From assembly GCA_963926055.1 (NCBI GenBank), contig CAWUVK010000001.1:124001-188000 (forward strand): a DNA stretch of 64,000 nucleotides, in the 5' to 3' direction. A program made the position numbers and the translations under genes. The notes beneath the pieces were generated by a model. That model worked only from the letters and a program-made list of their open reading frames with translations, was not told the DNA's origin and made no database searches. How positions within the stretch are numbered: the stretch's first letter is position 1; each line of letters begins with the position of its first letter. Positions 34,130 to 44,653 of the stretch are shown here, piece by piece. The stretch is from CAJXJP01 sp963926055 (GTDB taxonomy: Bacteria; Patescibacteriota; Gracilibacteria; BD1-5; UBA6164).

Positions 34130-34252
34130 ACGTTTCTGCAGAAGGACGTAATTGAGTCGTACTATATATTTTTTGATTAACCTTTTTGAATTTATAGTAT
34201 TGGTTCTTTTAGCTTGTAAAGTAGCCGAGTAATAACTCGGCTCTTTTTTTTT
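34130..34252 (+). ncRNA. putative small RNA A (about 120 nt, unidentified)
   Basis: Bounded by a consensus promoter and a terminator (AGCCGAGT / ACTCGGCT stem at 34223-34242 with T run to 34252). Its interior shows a GGACGT/ACGT-flanked palindrome (TTCTGCAGAA) and a second stem ACTATA...TATAGT around 34156-34198. No open frame of useful length exists. I do not recognise 4.5S, 6S or other known RNA motifs in it. The 5' end is inferred from promoter spacing. Confidence 0.55.
34223..34252 (+). terminator. terminator of small RNA A
   Basis: An 8-bp GC-rich perfect stem with a 4-nt loop and nine T. Confidence 0.9.
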
Positions 34253-34273
34253 CGACTTTTTTTTAAAAAATAT

Positions 34274-34301
34274 TTGACTTCACAGATAAAAACATTATAA
34301 A
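34274..34301 (+). promoter_or_regulatory. strong sigma-70-like promoter, RNA unit B
   Basis: TTGACT at 34274-34279 and TATAAA at 34296-34301, 16-nt spacer. Confidence 0.65.
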
Positions 34302-34307
34302 TAAATA

Positions 34308-34733
34308 GTTCTATCGTTCATACCACTCATTTGAATGATGCTCATTTACAATTTGGTTCAAGTCTTGTCAACGAGTCATACGCACGTACCAATTCTTGAA
34401 AAAACAAAAAAACCGATTAAGTTCGGTAAAATATTTTATCTTACAAGATAAAATAAGTTTGGTAAAACTTAAAATATACAAATTAAAAAAGAGAGAAAAA
34501 ACAGTTTGTTTCAAATTTGAGTCTAAAACAAGACTATTCCTAAATTGGAAACGAAATAAACTAAATAGTGTTTAATTACTGACCAGAATACAAAAATAAG
34601 AAATAAATCACTTATAGGCAGACATGCACTCGATGCGTTCAAGTTCTAATTATAAGATGAAATGACTTTCGACTTTAAGTTACCTAGCTCAGAATAAAAA
34701 TACTATAAAACCCCAGCTTATGCTGGGGTTTTT
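34308..34733 (+). ncRNA. putative structured RNA B (about 425 nt; RNase P RNA or tmRNA size)
   Basis: A transcript-length stretch with its own promoter and a terminator, and no ORF. It holds an 11-bp perfect hairpin TATTTTATCTT/AAGATAAAATA at about 34430-34453, two near copies of AAGTTYGGTAAAA flanking it, and long-range pairing AGTCTTG (near 34365) with CAAGACT (near 34537). The segment AGATGAAATGACT (about 34657-34669) resembles conserved region IV of bacterial RNase P RNA. However, a clear CR-I/CR-V pair is not seen, and no tmRNA tag ORF with CCA end is seen. Size and context fit a housekeeping RNA, but identity is unresolved. Confidence 0.5.
34707..34733 (+). terminator. terminator of RNA B
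   Basis: AAAACCCCAGC / GCTGGGGTTTT stem with a 4-nt loop, among the most GC-rich hairpins of the window. Confidence 0.9.
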
Positions 34734-34751
34734 AACTGCTAAAAATTCTAG

Positions 34752-34779
34752 TTGACAAAAAAATAAATATAATTATAAA
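34752..34779 (+). promoter_or_regulatory. strong sigma-70-like promoter, small-RNA unit C
   Basis: TTGACA at 34752-34757 and TATAAA at 34774-34779, 16-nt spacer, the same spacing as units A and B. Confidence 0.7.
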
Positions 34780-34785
34780 ACTCCT

Positions 34786-34906
34786 GCATTTATTACTCTA
34801 AATGTCGAAAATAAAAAATAATATTTTCTGTCGTAAAATCCCAAATTGCATGGTGACAGAAGATATTATTTTACAACAAACTGCCGACAAATGTCGGCTT
34901 TTTTTT
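34786..34906 (+). ncRNA. putative small RNA C with an 18-bp hairpin
   Basis: About 120 nt between promoter and terminator. A long stem pairs 34815-34832 with 34855-34872 (one G-U) around a 22-nt apical loop containing CCC and GCATGG. The single long irregular rod recalls SRP or 6S-type RNAs, but the conserved SRP tetraloop/asymmetric-loop bases are not seen. No ORF. Located just upstream of ndk, with its own terminator, so it is not an ndk leader. Confidence 0.55.
34883..34906 (+). terminator. terminator of small RNA C
   Basis: GCCGACA / TGTCGGC stem with a 2-nt visible loop and eight T. Confidence 0.85.
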
Positions 34907-34916
34907 ATTTTTAGTA

Positions 34917-34943
34917 TTGCATTTAATTTTTTTTCGATATAAT
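34917..34943 (+). promoter_or_regulatory. promoter of ndk
   Basis: TTGCAT at 34917-34922 and consensus TATAAT at 34938-34943 (15-nt spacer), 36 nt before the ndk ATG. Confidence 0.6.
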
Positions 34944-34979
34944 ACGCGCGTAATTTTTATATTTATAAATTATTGTACC

Positions 34980-35426
34980 ATGGAAACTACATTAATCTTA
35001 CTAAAACCAGATACAGTTGAAAGAGGACTTATCGGTGAAGTTATTTCTAGATTAGAAAACAAAGGTCTTAAAATTTCTGGACTACAAATGATCCAATTAG
35101 ACGACGAAATTATTGCTGAACACTATGATTTCCTTGCTGATAAACCATTCTTCCCAGGAATTCAAAAATACATGAAAAGAACTCCAGTTGTTGCTATTGC
35201 TGCTACAGGTGTAAACGCTATTGCTACAGTTAGAATGTTAACTGGTGCTACAAACCCTACTGAAGCTTTACCAGGTTCAATTAGAGGTGATTTTGGATTA
35301 ACTATTGATGCAAATATCATTCATGCTTCTGATGCTCCTGAAACAGCTGAAGTTGAATTAAAAAGATTTTTCAAAGGTGAAGGTGTTTTTGATTATAACA
35401 GAGTTATTGACGAAGTTATTTCATAG
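34980..35426 (+). CDS. ndk: nucleoside diphosphate kinase
   Basis: 148 residues. It starts at the ATG of METTLILLKPDTVERGLIGEV; a longer upstream reading lacks support because the promoter lies inside it. The catalytic His115 lies in the NIIHASD motif, with the family SIRGDFGL and NxxHxSD blocks. It balances nucleoside triphosphate pools by phosphate transfer from ATP. No TGA codon is used in spite of many glycines. Monocistronic with promoter and terminator. Confidence 0.95.
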   Translation: METTLILLKPDTVERGLIGEVISRLENKGLKISGLQMIQLDDEIIAEHYDFLADKPFFPGIQKYMKRTPVVAIAATGVNAIATVRMLTGATNPTEALPGSIRGDFGLTIDANIIHASDAPETAEVELKRFFKGEGVFDYNRVIDEVIS

Positions 35427-35437
35427 TATTATCCTAC

Positions 35438-35475
35438 AAAAAAAAAGTGAATACAAATTGTATTCACTTTTTTTT
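35438..35475 (+). terminator. intrinsic terminator of ndk
   Basis: AAAAAAAGTGAATACA / TGTATTCACTTTTTTT stem with a 3-nt loop after the ndk stop. Confidence 0.9.
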
Positions 35476-35551
35476 GTTTTTTAAATAATTTATTTGCTAT
35501 ATAGAATTATTTTATATAATATCGTCAATATATAATAAATAGTTTACATTT

Positions 35552-37267
35552 ATGAAAAAAATATTTTTTTTAATCATTACGTTATTTTTTTTACTGACTT
35601 GATGAGTTTTTGCAAATAATTATTCTCAAGAATTGTTTGATAATAAATATTTAGCAAAAAAAGATTTTTTCTGAAAAAATTTCACAACTTCTTTTGAAAT
35701 CTGAGATAATTCATGAAGCTATGTTTTTTGAACCAATGGAAATATTTCTGATAATACAAATGTAAATCTTATATTTGATGAAAACTTTAGAGGAAACATA
35801 GAAATAAGTGTCACTTTAAATAAAAACTCTTGATATAATAATGACTATTCCACTCCAAGGGAGTTTATACAAAGGCATAATAATGAAAAATATATAGCCA
35901 ATAGAGAAGTTACGGATAAATGGGTTATCGAAACTTTTTTATATTCAATCAAAAATACAAAAGAATTTAATCTCGATTTGGATAACATATTAAAGAAATA
36001 TTATTACAAACATATTTCTGATATAAATATTTCTCTGATTGATAAAAATAAAAATACAATTTCTTTAGATAAATTTTATTTTTCTAATAGTAACAATAAA
36101 AATCTTATTTTTACGAATGATTTTGAATCACAAAGTGATTCTATAAAAAATTTACCTCTAGATAATATTATTAATAATTTTAGAACATTAAATAATCTGG
36201 ATAAAAAAAATATTTTTATTCTTAATAATATAAAAAATTCTCAGAAAGAAAAATTTGTAAAATTATTATACTGATGAGAAAACAGAATTATTCTTGATAC
36301 TCAAATTAATCAAGAACTCATGATATATTTATTTTGAGAAAATTATAAAAAATATGAAAATATCACCTATTATAATAAATATTTAAATCAAAATATAACA
36401 AATATTTATAATCTCCCAGTTTTTACAAATGAAGATAAAAAATATGTAAAAATACCAGTAACTTGGTATAAAAAATGAGATATAATTATAAATAAATTCG
36501 ATGAAAAACTTCATCATTATTTTGGAAATACTTCTGTGATGTATTATAAAAAAACAGATATTTATAATCAAAACACAGGTTATTTTTATAAAAATAACCT
36601 TGGTATAAATTTATCAGAAAAAATTCGTGAAAAATACTCGTTTCTTTCAAAAACATTTGCGTATATGATTATTTCATATTTATTTATTTTATTTTGAAGT
36701 ATTTTTTTCTTCTTTAATTCTTGGAAAAATAGATTTAAAAATATTTATATTATTAGCTGATTAAGTGTGATTTACTTAATGATTTACTGGATTTTATATC
36801 TCATTACCATCGGGAATAATGATAATATAAATTATGTAATTGAAAGACAGATTTATAATAATTTCGAAATACAAACTCATAATATTTACGATTTTTCATT
36901 AAGTAATGACGATATAGATTTTGAAAATAAAATGGATGGAATATTTCAAGTGTTATGAAAAAAATCTCTCGGATATACTCAATATCAATCAAAACCTAAA
37001 AACATAGATATAAACTATTCTCAAGTTCCTATGAACGCAACTGTATTAAAATTTAATGTAATAAAATTTTCAGATAATTTAGAATTTACAGTAAATGACA
37101 ATTCGAAAATTGTTATAAATCAAGATTATTTTAAGTATTATTATAATCAATCACAAAATTATTCAGCTGATAAAATATTTCACACAAATCAAAAAAATGA
37201 TGTATTTTATGATGTATATAAACCAAGTGATAAAATAAATTATTTCCTTATAGAAGCAAAATATTAA
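35552..37267 (+). CDS. exported/membrane-anchored protein of an ABC transporter operon
   Basis: 571 residues. It has a signal peptide (MKKIFFLIITLFFLLTGGVFA). A long extracytoplasmic domain (about 25-365) includes NIFILNNIKNSQKEKFVKLLYGGENRIIL, reminiscent of the glutamine-amidotransferase-like fold in accessory proteins of ABC export systems. Two membrane helices (about 370-392 and 400-425) and a C-terminal ~145-residue extracytoplasmic domain follow. No firm family call. Two nt before the ABC ATPase gene, so it is an operon partner, probably the extracytoplasmic component. Confidence 0.65.
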
Positions 37268-37268
37268 T

Positions 37269-38159
37269 ATGATAGAATGTAAAAATATTTCAAAAACATT
37301 TTGAAAAAAATATGCACTAAAAAATATAAATGCAAAAATTGAAACTGGGAAAATAACTGGAATAATTTGAGAAAATGGTGCGGGGAAATCTACATTTATG
37401 AAAATACTTGCAACAAGTATAATAGATTACGACGGAGAAATAAATATTGATAACAAAAAATTATCTCGAGATATTTCATATTTCAGAAATACAATTTGAT
37501 ATATGCCTGATCAATATTGACTGTATCAGGATATGAATGTGTGAGAATATCTCCACTTTATTTCTCAATTAAATAATAATTATTTGGAAGATTTTCAAAT
37601 ACTAGAAATATTGAAAAAAGTAGAACTATGAGATTATTTTTATAAAAATATAAATAAACTTTCTCGTGGTATGACTCAAAGAGTTTTACTCGCTCAGGCA
37701 CTTATAAATGATCCAAAAATATTAATATTAGATGAACCTGCTTCTTGACTTGATCCAAGACTCAGAGTGGTTTTAAGTAATATTTTATTAGATTGTAAAA
37801 ATAAATGAGTAACTGTAATTATTTCTTCTCATATTTTAAGTGAATTAGAAAATCTGGTTGATAATATTATAATCATACATCAATGAGAAATTACATTTAA
37901 TGATGTGGTAAATAATTTGTATAAAAATAATTCTTCTCCGATTTTCATACATACAAATAACAATAAAAAAACTCAAAATTTATTACAACAAAATTATAAA
38001 AATATAGAGATAAAAGAAGTTGAAAATTGACTTTTACTCTCAAACATAAATAGTTCAAAAGAAATAATTGAATTAATATTTCAAAATAATATTTCACTCC
38101 TAGATTTTCATAATGAATATAAAAATATTCAATCAGCTTATATATCTTTAACACAATAA
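37269..38159 (+). CDS. ABC transporter ATP-binding protein
   Basis: 296 residues. Walker A is GENGAGKS (first Gly TGA-encoded), the Q-loop region YMPDQYGLYQDMNVGEYL, the signature NKLSRGMTQRVLLAQAL, Walker B ILILDEPASGLDP, and the switch His in IISSHILSELE. The ~75-residue C-terminal extension is typical of DrrA/NatA/GldA-like export ATPases. It energises the permease encoded 6 nt downstream. Confidence 0.93.
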
Positions 38160-38165
38160 AATAAC

Positions 38166-39452
38166 ATGAAAAATCCTATTATTTTAAAAGATATTCTCAT
38201 TTGATTTAATTCTTTAATAGGGAAGATAACGCTCATTGTATTTGTTTGAATTTTGAGTTATTTATTTATTACATATCAACTCGATGTAATCAATTCTCTT
38301 AAAGATAGTTCTGGTAATTTTCTCCATTGAAAAGAATTAATACAAGGTTGATTAATAATTTCTCTATTATTATTTATTTGTATTTGATTTTTTAGGTGAA
38401 TATACTCTATCACCAGTGAAAATTCTCAAAAAACCTTTGAATTAATAAAAGTTTCTTCAATAAGTGATACAAAATATATACTCTGAAAATGGATTTCTCA
38501 CAGCTTGTATTTATCTATATTTTTGATTTCCACACTTATATTTAGTTGAGTGAGTATATTTTTATGATGAGTTACTTTAGAAAATATAATTGCAAGTTAC
38601 TTAGTAATATTTGCAGTGATAATTTATGTAGTTATTGCGTGAATATATATCTGAACTCTTACTAAAACATCAAGATTTTGATATATTTTATGATCAGCGT
38701 TATTTATACTATTTTTGATTGTAAATTGATTTTTATTCAGTTCAAGTATTGATTATATAGCAGATTATGATAATTTAGCTCATTTTAATACATTATTTTT
38801 TGAAATATTATTTTTTATTTCGGGGATATCTTTGGTATTATTTATTTTAAGTATTCAAGAAATAAAAAATAGCAGAACACAAAAAACAAGTTTGTTTCCA
38901 ATATATGCAGCAATATTATTTATTATAAATATGTTTGTATTTTATTATTTTGAAAATATTACATTAACTGATGTAATTTATAGTTTATTTGGATTATTTA
39001 TCATCCAATTATTTTTCCTTAAAACAAAAAACTATTCAAAAAAAATAAATAATAGCTACATTATAAATATTTTACTCATTGCTGTGACACTTATTTTCAT
39101 ATCTGCAATATCATGAATTGATAGAGTTTTTATATGAATTTTTATGTTAGCGATGTGTATATTTTTATTAATATTTCAAACTTGTAAAAATATTTTCTAT
39201 AGATTTCATACATTTATACAAAATCTCTTAGCTATATTTTTATCTCTAGCGATGATTCAATCATTGCCACAAATATTAGAAACAACTCACAAAATAGAGT
39301 TTGATAGCTTATTTGTTATTATAAATAAAGTAGATTTCAATAATTTCATCAATGGGAATTTATATAATATTTATCTCAGCACTACATGATATTTTTATAT
39401 TTTACTTTTCTTTTTTATAATCTATTTATTTTCACTTAAATATCGTAAATAA
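38166..39452 (+). CDS. ABC transporter permease (ABC-2-like)
   Basis: 428 residues, about twelve membrane helices. The N-terminal half resembles an ABC-2/GldF-type permease (SLIGKITLIVFVGILSYLFITYQ..., GIYSITSENSQKTFELIKVSSISDTKYILGKWISHSLYLS). The second half is additional hydrophobic helices. Third gene of the operon with the exported protein and ATPase. The substrate is unknown; surface-component export is a plausible guess from the GldFG-like layout. Confidence 0.75.
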
Positions 39453-39470
39453 TATTTTGACTCAAAGCAA

Positions 39471-39509
39471 AAAAAGGTTAATATTTTGGCATTAAATATT
39501 AACCTTTTT
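39471..39509 (+). terminator. terminator of the ABC operon, overlapping the polA start
   Basis: A 16-bp perfect stem (39471-39486 with 39494-39509) and T run. The proposed TTG start codon of polA spans its loop edge (39486-39488). Confidence 0.8.
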
Positions 39510-40973
39510 GTTTTGGCTCAATTTTACGATACATTATTAGGTGAGTATATACAAGCACCAGGTACCAGAGGCTTAAGTCTCGATAAATTATCACTCAGAG
39601 ATTTTAATTATGAAATGATTTCATATGATGAAATTTCACAAAAAAAGAAATTACGTTTTGATGAAGTAGATCTATTAGCAGCTGCAGATTATTCGTGTGA
39701 AGATGTTTACATGACGAATAAACTTTATGAAAAACAAGTAAAAAATAAAACTACTCAAATCTGATTACTCCACGATATTGAAATTCCTCTTTTATCAGTT
39801 TTAAAAGACATGGAAATGACGTGAGTAAAAATAGATAGAAATAAATTAAAATGAATTTGATTATTATTATCTCAAGAGTTAGAACATTTACAAAAAAGTA
39901 TTTTTGATGAAGTTTGAGAAGAGTTTAATATAAATTCCCCAAAACAAGTCGGAGTCATTCTTTTTGAAAAACTTGCTCTTCCAAAATGAAAAAAGACTAA
40001 AACTGGTTACAGTGTTTCAGCTGACGTTTTATGAGAATTATCTCACGAGTTTCCAATTGCTCAAAAAATCGTAGATTTCAGACATTATTCAAAACTTCAA
40101 TCGACATATATTGATTGATTACTAGAAATAGCAGATGATGATGATATAATTCATACTTCGTACAATTCTGCAGTTACAACAACCGGGAGACTATCAAGTA
40201 CATCACCAAACTTACAAAATATTCCTTCTTCTGCTTGAATCGCTGGAGAAATAAGAGATTGATTTGTATCACGTTTCGAATGATGAAAAATAATGGCTTC
40301 GGATTATTCTCAAGTAGAAGTAAGACTTTTAGCAATTATGTCAAAAGATGATAATTTACTCAAAGCATTTAAGCAAAATAAAGATATTCATCACACTACA
40401 GCAGAATTTTTATTCCCAAATCAAACCCTTACTTCTGATCATAGAAAAATTGCAAAAGCTGTAAATTTTTGAGTTATTTATTGAATCAGTGCATTTGGTC
40501 TAAGTAAAATGATTGGTATTAATATGAAAGACGCAAAAATATATATTGATACTTTCTATAATTCATATCCAAAGGTAAAAGAATTTTTTGATGAACAAAT
40601 TTCATTTTGTGAACAAAATTGATACGTTCAAACGCTTTATGGTAGGAGAAGATATATGCCAGGAATTAATGACAAAAATGCAATTATTAAAAATGCTGCC
40701 AGAAGGGAAGCCATGAATATGCCAATACAATGAACGAGTGCTGATATTATTAAACTCTCAATGGTGAAAATTCACAAATATTTATCAGAGGAAAAACTCA
40801 AATCTCAACTCATTATGCAAGTACACGATGAATTAGTTTTCGATGTTTATCCAGGAGAAGAAAAAATTCTATGAGAAAAAGTAACTTCTATAATGGAAAA
40901 TATTCTTAAAGATACTCCTATAGAGCTTAAAACAGATACCGTTTTTTGAGAAACATGGAGAGAAGCAAAATAA
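39486..40973 (+). CDS. polA: N-terminally truncated DNA polymerase I (polymerase domain)
   Basis: 495 residues from TTG (full Pol I about 850-930). It begins within the 3'-5' exonuclease domain (FYDTLLGEYIQAPG... LLAAADYSCEDVYMTNKLYE) and then has a complete polymerase domain. Motif A is ASDYSQVEVRLLA, motif B HRKIAKAVNFGVIYGISAFGL and motif C MQVHDELVF. The 5' nuclease domain and the first exonuclease motifs are absent. Exo-like residues continue in frame upstream to the ABC permease stop codon, suggesting a break rather than an alternative start. The polymerase active site looks functional. Confidence 0.85.
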
Positions 40974-40989
40974 AAATTAAAAAATTAAA

Positions 40990-41262
40990 ATGAAATTACC
41001 CCTTACTCAAGATGAAAAAATTGATTATATATATAATCAATTAAGAAAACAAAAAAGATATGAAATATTTAAGGTTATTTTTAAACTTATAATTATAATT
41101 TTTATTGTTGTACTACTTAATAATGTTTATCAAAGTTTAGACAGTCAAAATATGATAGAATCTTTGCAAGATAAATTTAGCGAATTTGTATATCCAATTA
41201 TTGAAAATCTTTTAGAAAAGACCAATGAAGATTTACAACAAAAATACCAACAACAATTATAA
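40990..41262 (+). CDS. small single-pass membrane protein
   Basis: 90 residues. A charged N-terminus (KLPLTQDEKIDYIYNQLRKQKRYEIFK) is followed by one membrane helix (about 29-46) and a polar C-terminal half rich in Glu/Gln. No family was recognised. It sits 16 nt after polA and 2 nt before the next small membrane gene, so it belongs to a polA-to-ctpA transcription unit. Confidence 0.55.
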   Translation: MKLPLTQDEKIDYIYNQLRKQKRYEIFKVIFKLIIIIFIVVLLNNVYQSLDSQNMIESLQDKFSEFVYPIIENLLEKTNEDLQQKYQQQL

Positions 41263-41264
41263 CA

Positions 41265-41480
41265 ATGATAATAAAAATAATTTATGCTATTTTACTTATA
41301 GCTGCATGATCAAGTATCCTTAAATACAGAAAAATAGTGAAATCATGGACTGGAAACTTTTACTGGGCTGAAAAGCATTTAGGAAGTTGAGGAACATATT
41401 TCGTACTTATTATTATATGACTATGACTCATATTTTTATGAGTTTTATATCCATTTGGTGGAATTGATTTATTTATATAA
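41265..41480 (+). CDS. small two-helix membrane protein
   Basis: 71 residues with hydrophobic segments at about 2-16 and 46-66 and a charged loop (KYRKIVKSWTGNFYWAEKHLGSGGT) between. No family was recognised. Interrupted by five TGA codons, so invisible under the standard code. Twelve nt upstream of the protease gene. Confidence 0.5.
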
Positions 41481-41492
41481 AAACAAAATAAA

Positions 41493-43061
41493 ATGATAAA
41501 AAATTATATAGCGAAATTACTTGTTGTACTTTTAATAACAAGTCCAATACTAGGAGCTCAAGTAATGGCTCAAACAACAATTAATATTAAAGTTTCTTGA
41601 GAAAATATTGATATTAATCAAAATACTGTTAATAGAGAAGAAATCTTTAACTATTATGCAAAATTTTTTAAAGATGAAGTATTAGATTCATATAAATTTA
41701 TCACACTTCAATATAAAGATGTACCATTTGGATCAAAATTATATGATTCGCTTCAAGTACTTGTATTTTTTGGATTACTAGATAATAAACCTGGTAAAGT
41801 TCATCCAAATAAAAATTTATCTGCGTATAATTTTTATGCTTTAAGTGAAAAAATTTTAGGAATAGAGCTCTTAGAACCAAATGATTATGAAAAACTTTCA
41901 AAAAGAGATGCAAATATCAACGATATGTTTATTATTACCAAAAAATTTGAAAAAGAATTAGAAACACTTAAAAATATTTCTGGTAATAATGAATTAGAAA
42001 CAAAAAAAATAATATTTGAAGATGTTTTTAATACACTTTCAACTCAACATTATGATAAAGATATAAACTCAAAGTCAGACTTATTAGATAATGCTATTAT
42101 AGGATTAACAAAATGAACTAATGATAAACATACTACTTATTTTCCACCAGTAGAAACAAAAGATTTCAAGGAAAACCTTAATGGAGAATTTGAATGAATT
42201 TGAGCGTATGTTGAAATGCAAGAACCTGGAGTTTTTAAAATTATTTCACCGATAAAATGATCTCCTGCCTACAAAGCTGGATTAAAAGGTTGAGATAGAG
42301 TTACTCATGTAGATGGCAAGGAAGTAAAAAAAGAAAATTCAAGCGATGAAGTTGTTTCATGGATAAAATGACCTAAAGGTTCTCAAGTTTCATTAACTAT
42401 TTCTAGAGATTGAGATACTTTTGATATAAAAGTAACTAGAGATCAAATAATTATAAAAGATGTTGAATATGAACTAGTTGATTCAAATACATTTTATATA
42501 AATATAAAAAACTTTGGTCAAAATGTTTCTAAAGAATTTATTGCTGCTCTTAATGAATTAGAAACTCATAATAATGTAAATAAAATTATTATTGATGTAA
42601 GAAATAACGGTGGAGGATACTTAGATCAAGTAGCTGAAATGTTATCATATATGGTTCCAAAATGAGAACCTACAGCAGTTATTAGATACTTAAATGGAGA
42701 TAAAGTGCTTGCATCAAGTGGGTATTCTATTGTTGATTTTAATGATTATAAAATAGTCGTTTTACAAAATTCTGGTACAGCATCTGCTTCAGAAATATTA
42801 GCAGGAACTATTAAAGATTATTATCCAGATTCTGTGAGTATTTGAGAACAAAGTTACGGAAAAGGCTCTGTTCAACAAATAAAAGAATATAAAGATGGAT
42901 CATTATTAAAATATACTGTTGCTAGATGGTATACTGGTTGAAAAGAAAGATGAATCGATTGAATTGGTTTGACTCCAGATATTGAATTAGAACTTGATAT
43001 GGAACAATATAAAGAGTATGATATCGACAATCAATATAACAAAGCTATAAACTTAAGATAA
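41493..43061 (+). CDS. C-terminal processing protease CtpA/PrcA (S41 family) with PDZ domain
   Basis: 522 residues. A signal peptide (about 1-26) and a helical N-terminal region precede a PDZ domain (about 225-315; GIGAYVEMQEPGVFKIISPIKGSPAYKAGLKGGDRVTHVDGKEV). The S41 catalytic domain has the nucleophile in NSGTASASEILAG and the general-base Lys in GEQSYGKGSVQ. It probably trims or degrades extracytoplasmic proteins from their C-termini. Five nt upstream of the transglutaminase-like gene, with which it is likely co-transcribed. Confidence 0.93.
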
Positions 43062-43066
43062 AAAAG

Positions 43067-44560
43067 ATGAAAAAAATAATTATTTCAATTTTACTCTGAA
43101 TATATTTATTAAGTTCTCAAGTATTTGCGGATATTTGAGAACTTAATAATAAAAAAGTATCGATTAAAGTAGAAAATATTTTTGAAAAATATGCTTTAAA
43201 TTTAGAAAAGAAATATTGAGACAATATAGCACAGAAAAAAATAAGCATTTTATTAGATCAACTCTATAGCGCTAAAAATAAATCTCAATCTAACTGAAAT
43301 AAAGAAATAATTATTGATAGTTTAATTAAATTATCAAATCATTATATTTTTGAAAATAATTATAAAAAAGAACAAATAAACTCTCAAAAACTTATAAATA
43401 ATTTCTCTTCGAGCAAATATTTTCAACATAAAGTAAAAGATAGCGAAACAATTTTTAGAGAGAATTGAGTTTGGTACACTTATATTTTTCAAAATCACTT
43501 AACATTTAAATCTACAATAACTCCTAGTTTAAAAGATTTAGAATTTAATAAAATTAATACAAAAAAAGATTTGTTTTTTATTACAAAAGAAAATAAACCA
43601 TGATATGTAACTAATCCTCAAAAAGTAAGACTTTTAAGTGATAGTTTAATTTATTGAATACCAAATAAGCAAGAATTTTTAAAGGAAATTCGTGACGATA
43701 AAATATATCTTCAAAATGATAATATTGATATAAATATTATAAAATTAAAAACTCTTTCTGAGAATCTTACTAAAAATGCAAAAAATAAAGAAGAAAAAAT
43801 AAAAATTTTATATGACTATGTTCTCAAAAACACAAAATATACTCAAAACATAAATCTTGAAGATAAAAAAATATTTTCAGGAATAGAAACATTTAAAAAT
43901 AATTCTGGAGTATGTGAATGATATGCAAAATTATTTCAGTATTTATTATATTTTGCAGATGTAAATGATGTAGAAACTATTAGGGGATATGTTATTGATG
44001 CACAAGATTACCCAAAAATATGACATGCTTGGGTTAGAATTGGTAATAAATATTATGATCCTACATTTGATGATCCACTATGAACAAACAACGATAAAGA
44101 ATTTGATGATTACTTCTATTTTTGATTACCAAAAGATCTATTTTATACAAATAGATATGAATATATGGATTCAAATGAAGTGTTAGAAAAATCTCCATTA
44201 AATTTTAGAGAACAATATGTTCAAAAACAACTTGTTTGAGTATTTCAAAAATATAAAAATAGTAACTATAATATACTCGCAGAACTTCAATTTAGGGAAA
44301 AATATAGTCTAGATTATTATAAAAAATTCTGATTGACAGATATTTATAATTCTATAGATTATACACAAGTAGAAAAATTTAAAATTAAATGAAGCAATCA
44401 ATATATTAAAAATCTACAATATTATGATATTACAGATAAAAATATTGATAATATTTTAAAACAAATTAATTATAATTTTAAGGATTATACATTATTAAAA
44501 TGGATTAACGAAGATTGAGAAATAATATATAGAATCTGATTTAACATTATAATAAATTAA
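43067..44560 (+). CDS. secreted transglutaminase-like (papain-fold) protein
   Basis: 497 residues with a signal peptide (MKKIIISILLGIYLLSSQVFA). The transglutaminase-core triad is visible as Cys in SGVCEGYAKLFQYLL, His in IGHAWVRIG and Asp in YYDPTFDDP. A long N-terminal helical/beta region precedes it and about 130 residues of unknown type follow. Bacterial secreted members are often peptidases or amidases acting on the envelope. It pairs with the upstream CtpA protease in one operon. Confidence 0.85.
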
Positions 44561-44587
44561 AAAACAGCATATTTATGCTGTTTTTTT
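44559..44587 (+). terminator. intrinsic terminator
   Basis: AAAAACAGCAT / ATGCTGTTTTT stem with a 4-nt loop and T run after the transglutaminase-like gene. Confidence 0.85.
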
Positions 44588-44653
44588 AGTATTGATTTAT
44601 TTTATTAAATATTTATAATTTATTTAGAAAAACAAAACATAACTCTATTTTCC

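Noticed and set aside
34308..34733. tmRNA
   Set aside because: Searched for a tag ORF, T-arm and CCA end; a TTTCGAC and a GTTCAAG string occur, but no acceptor pairing or tag peptide. Kept as unidentified RNA.
34917..34979. Longer N-terminus for ndk (extra 21 residues)
   Set aside because: The extension overlaps the promoter -10 and is absent from NDK proteins.
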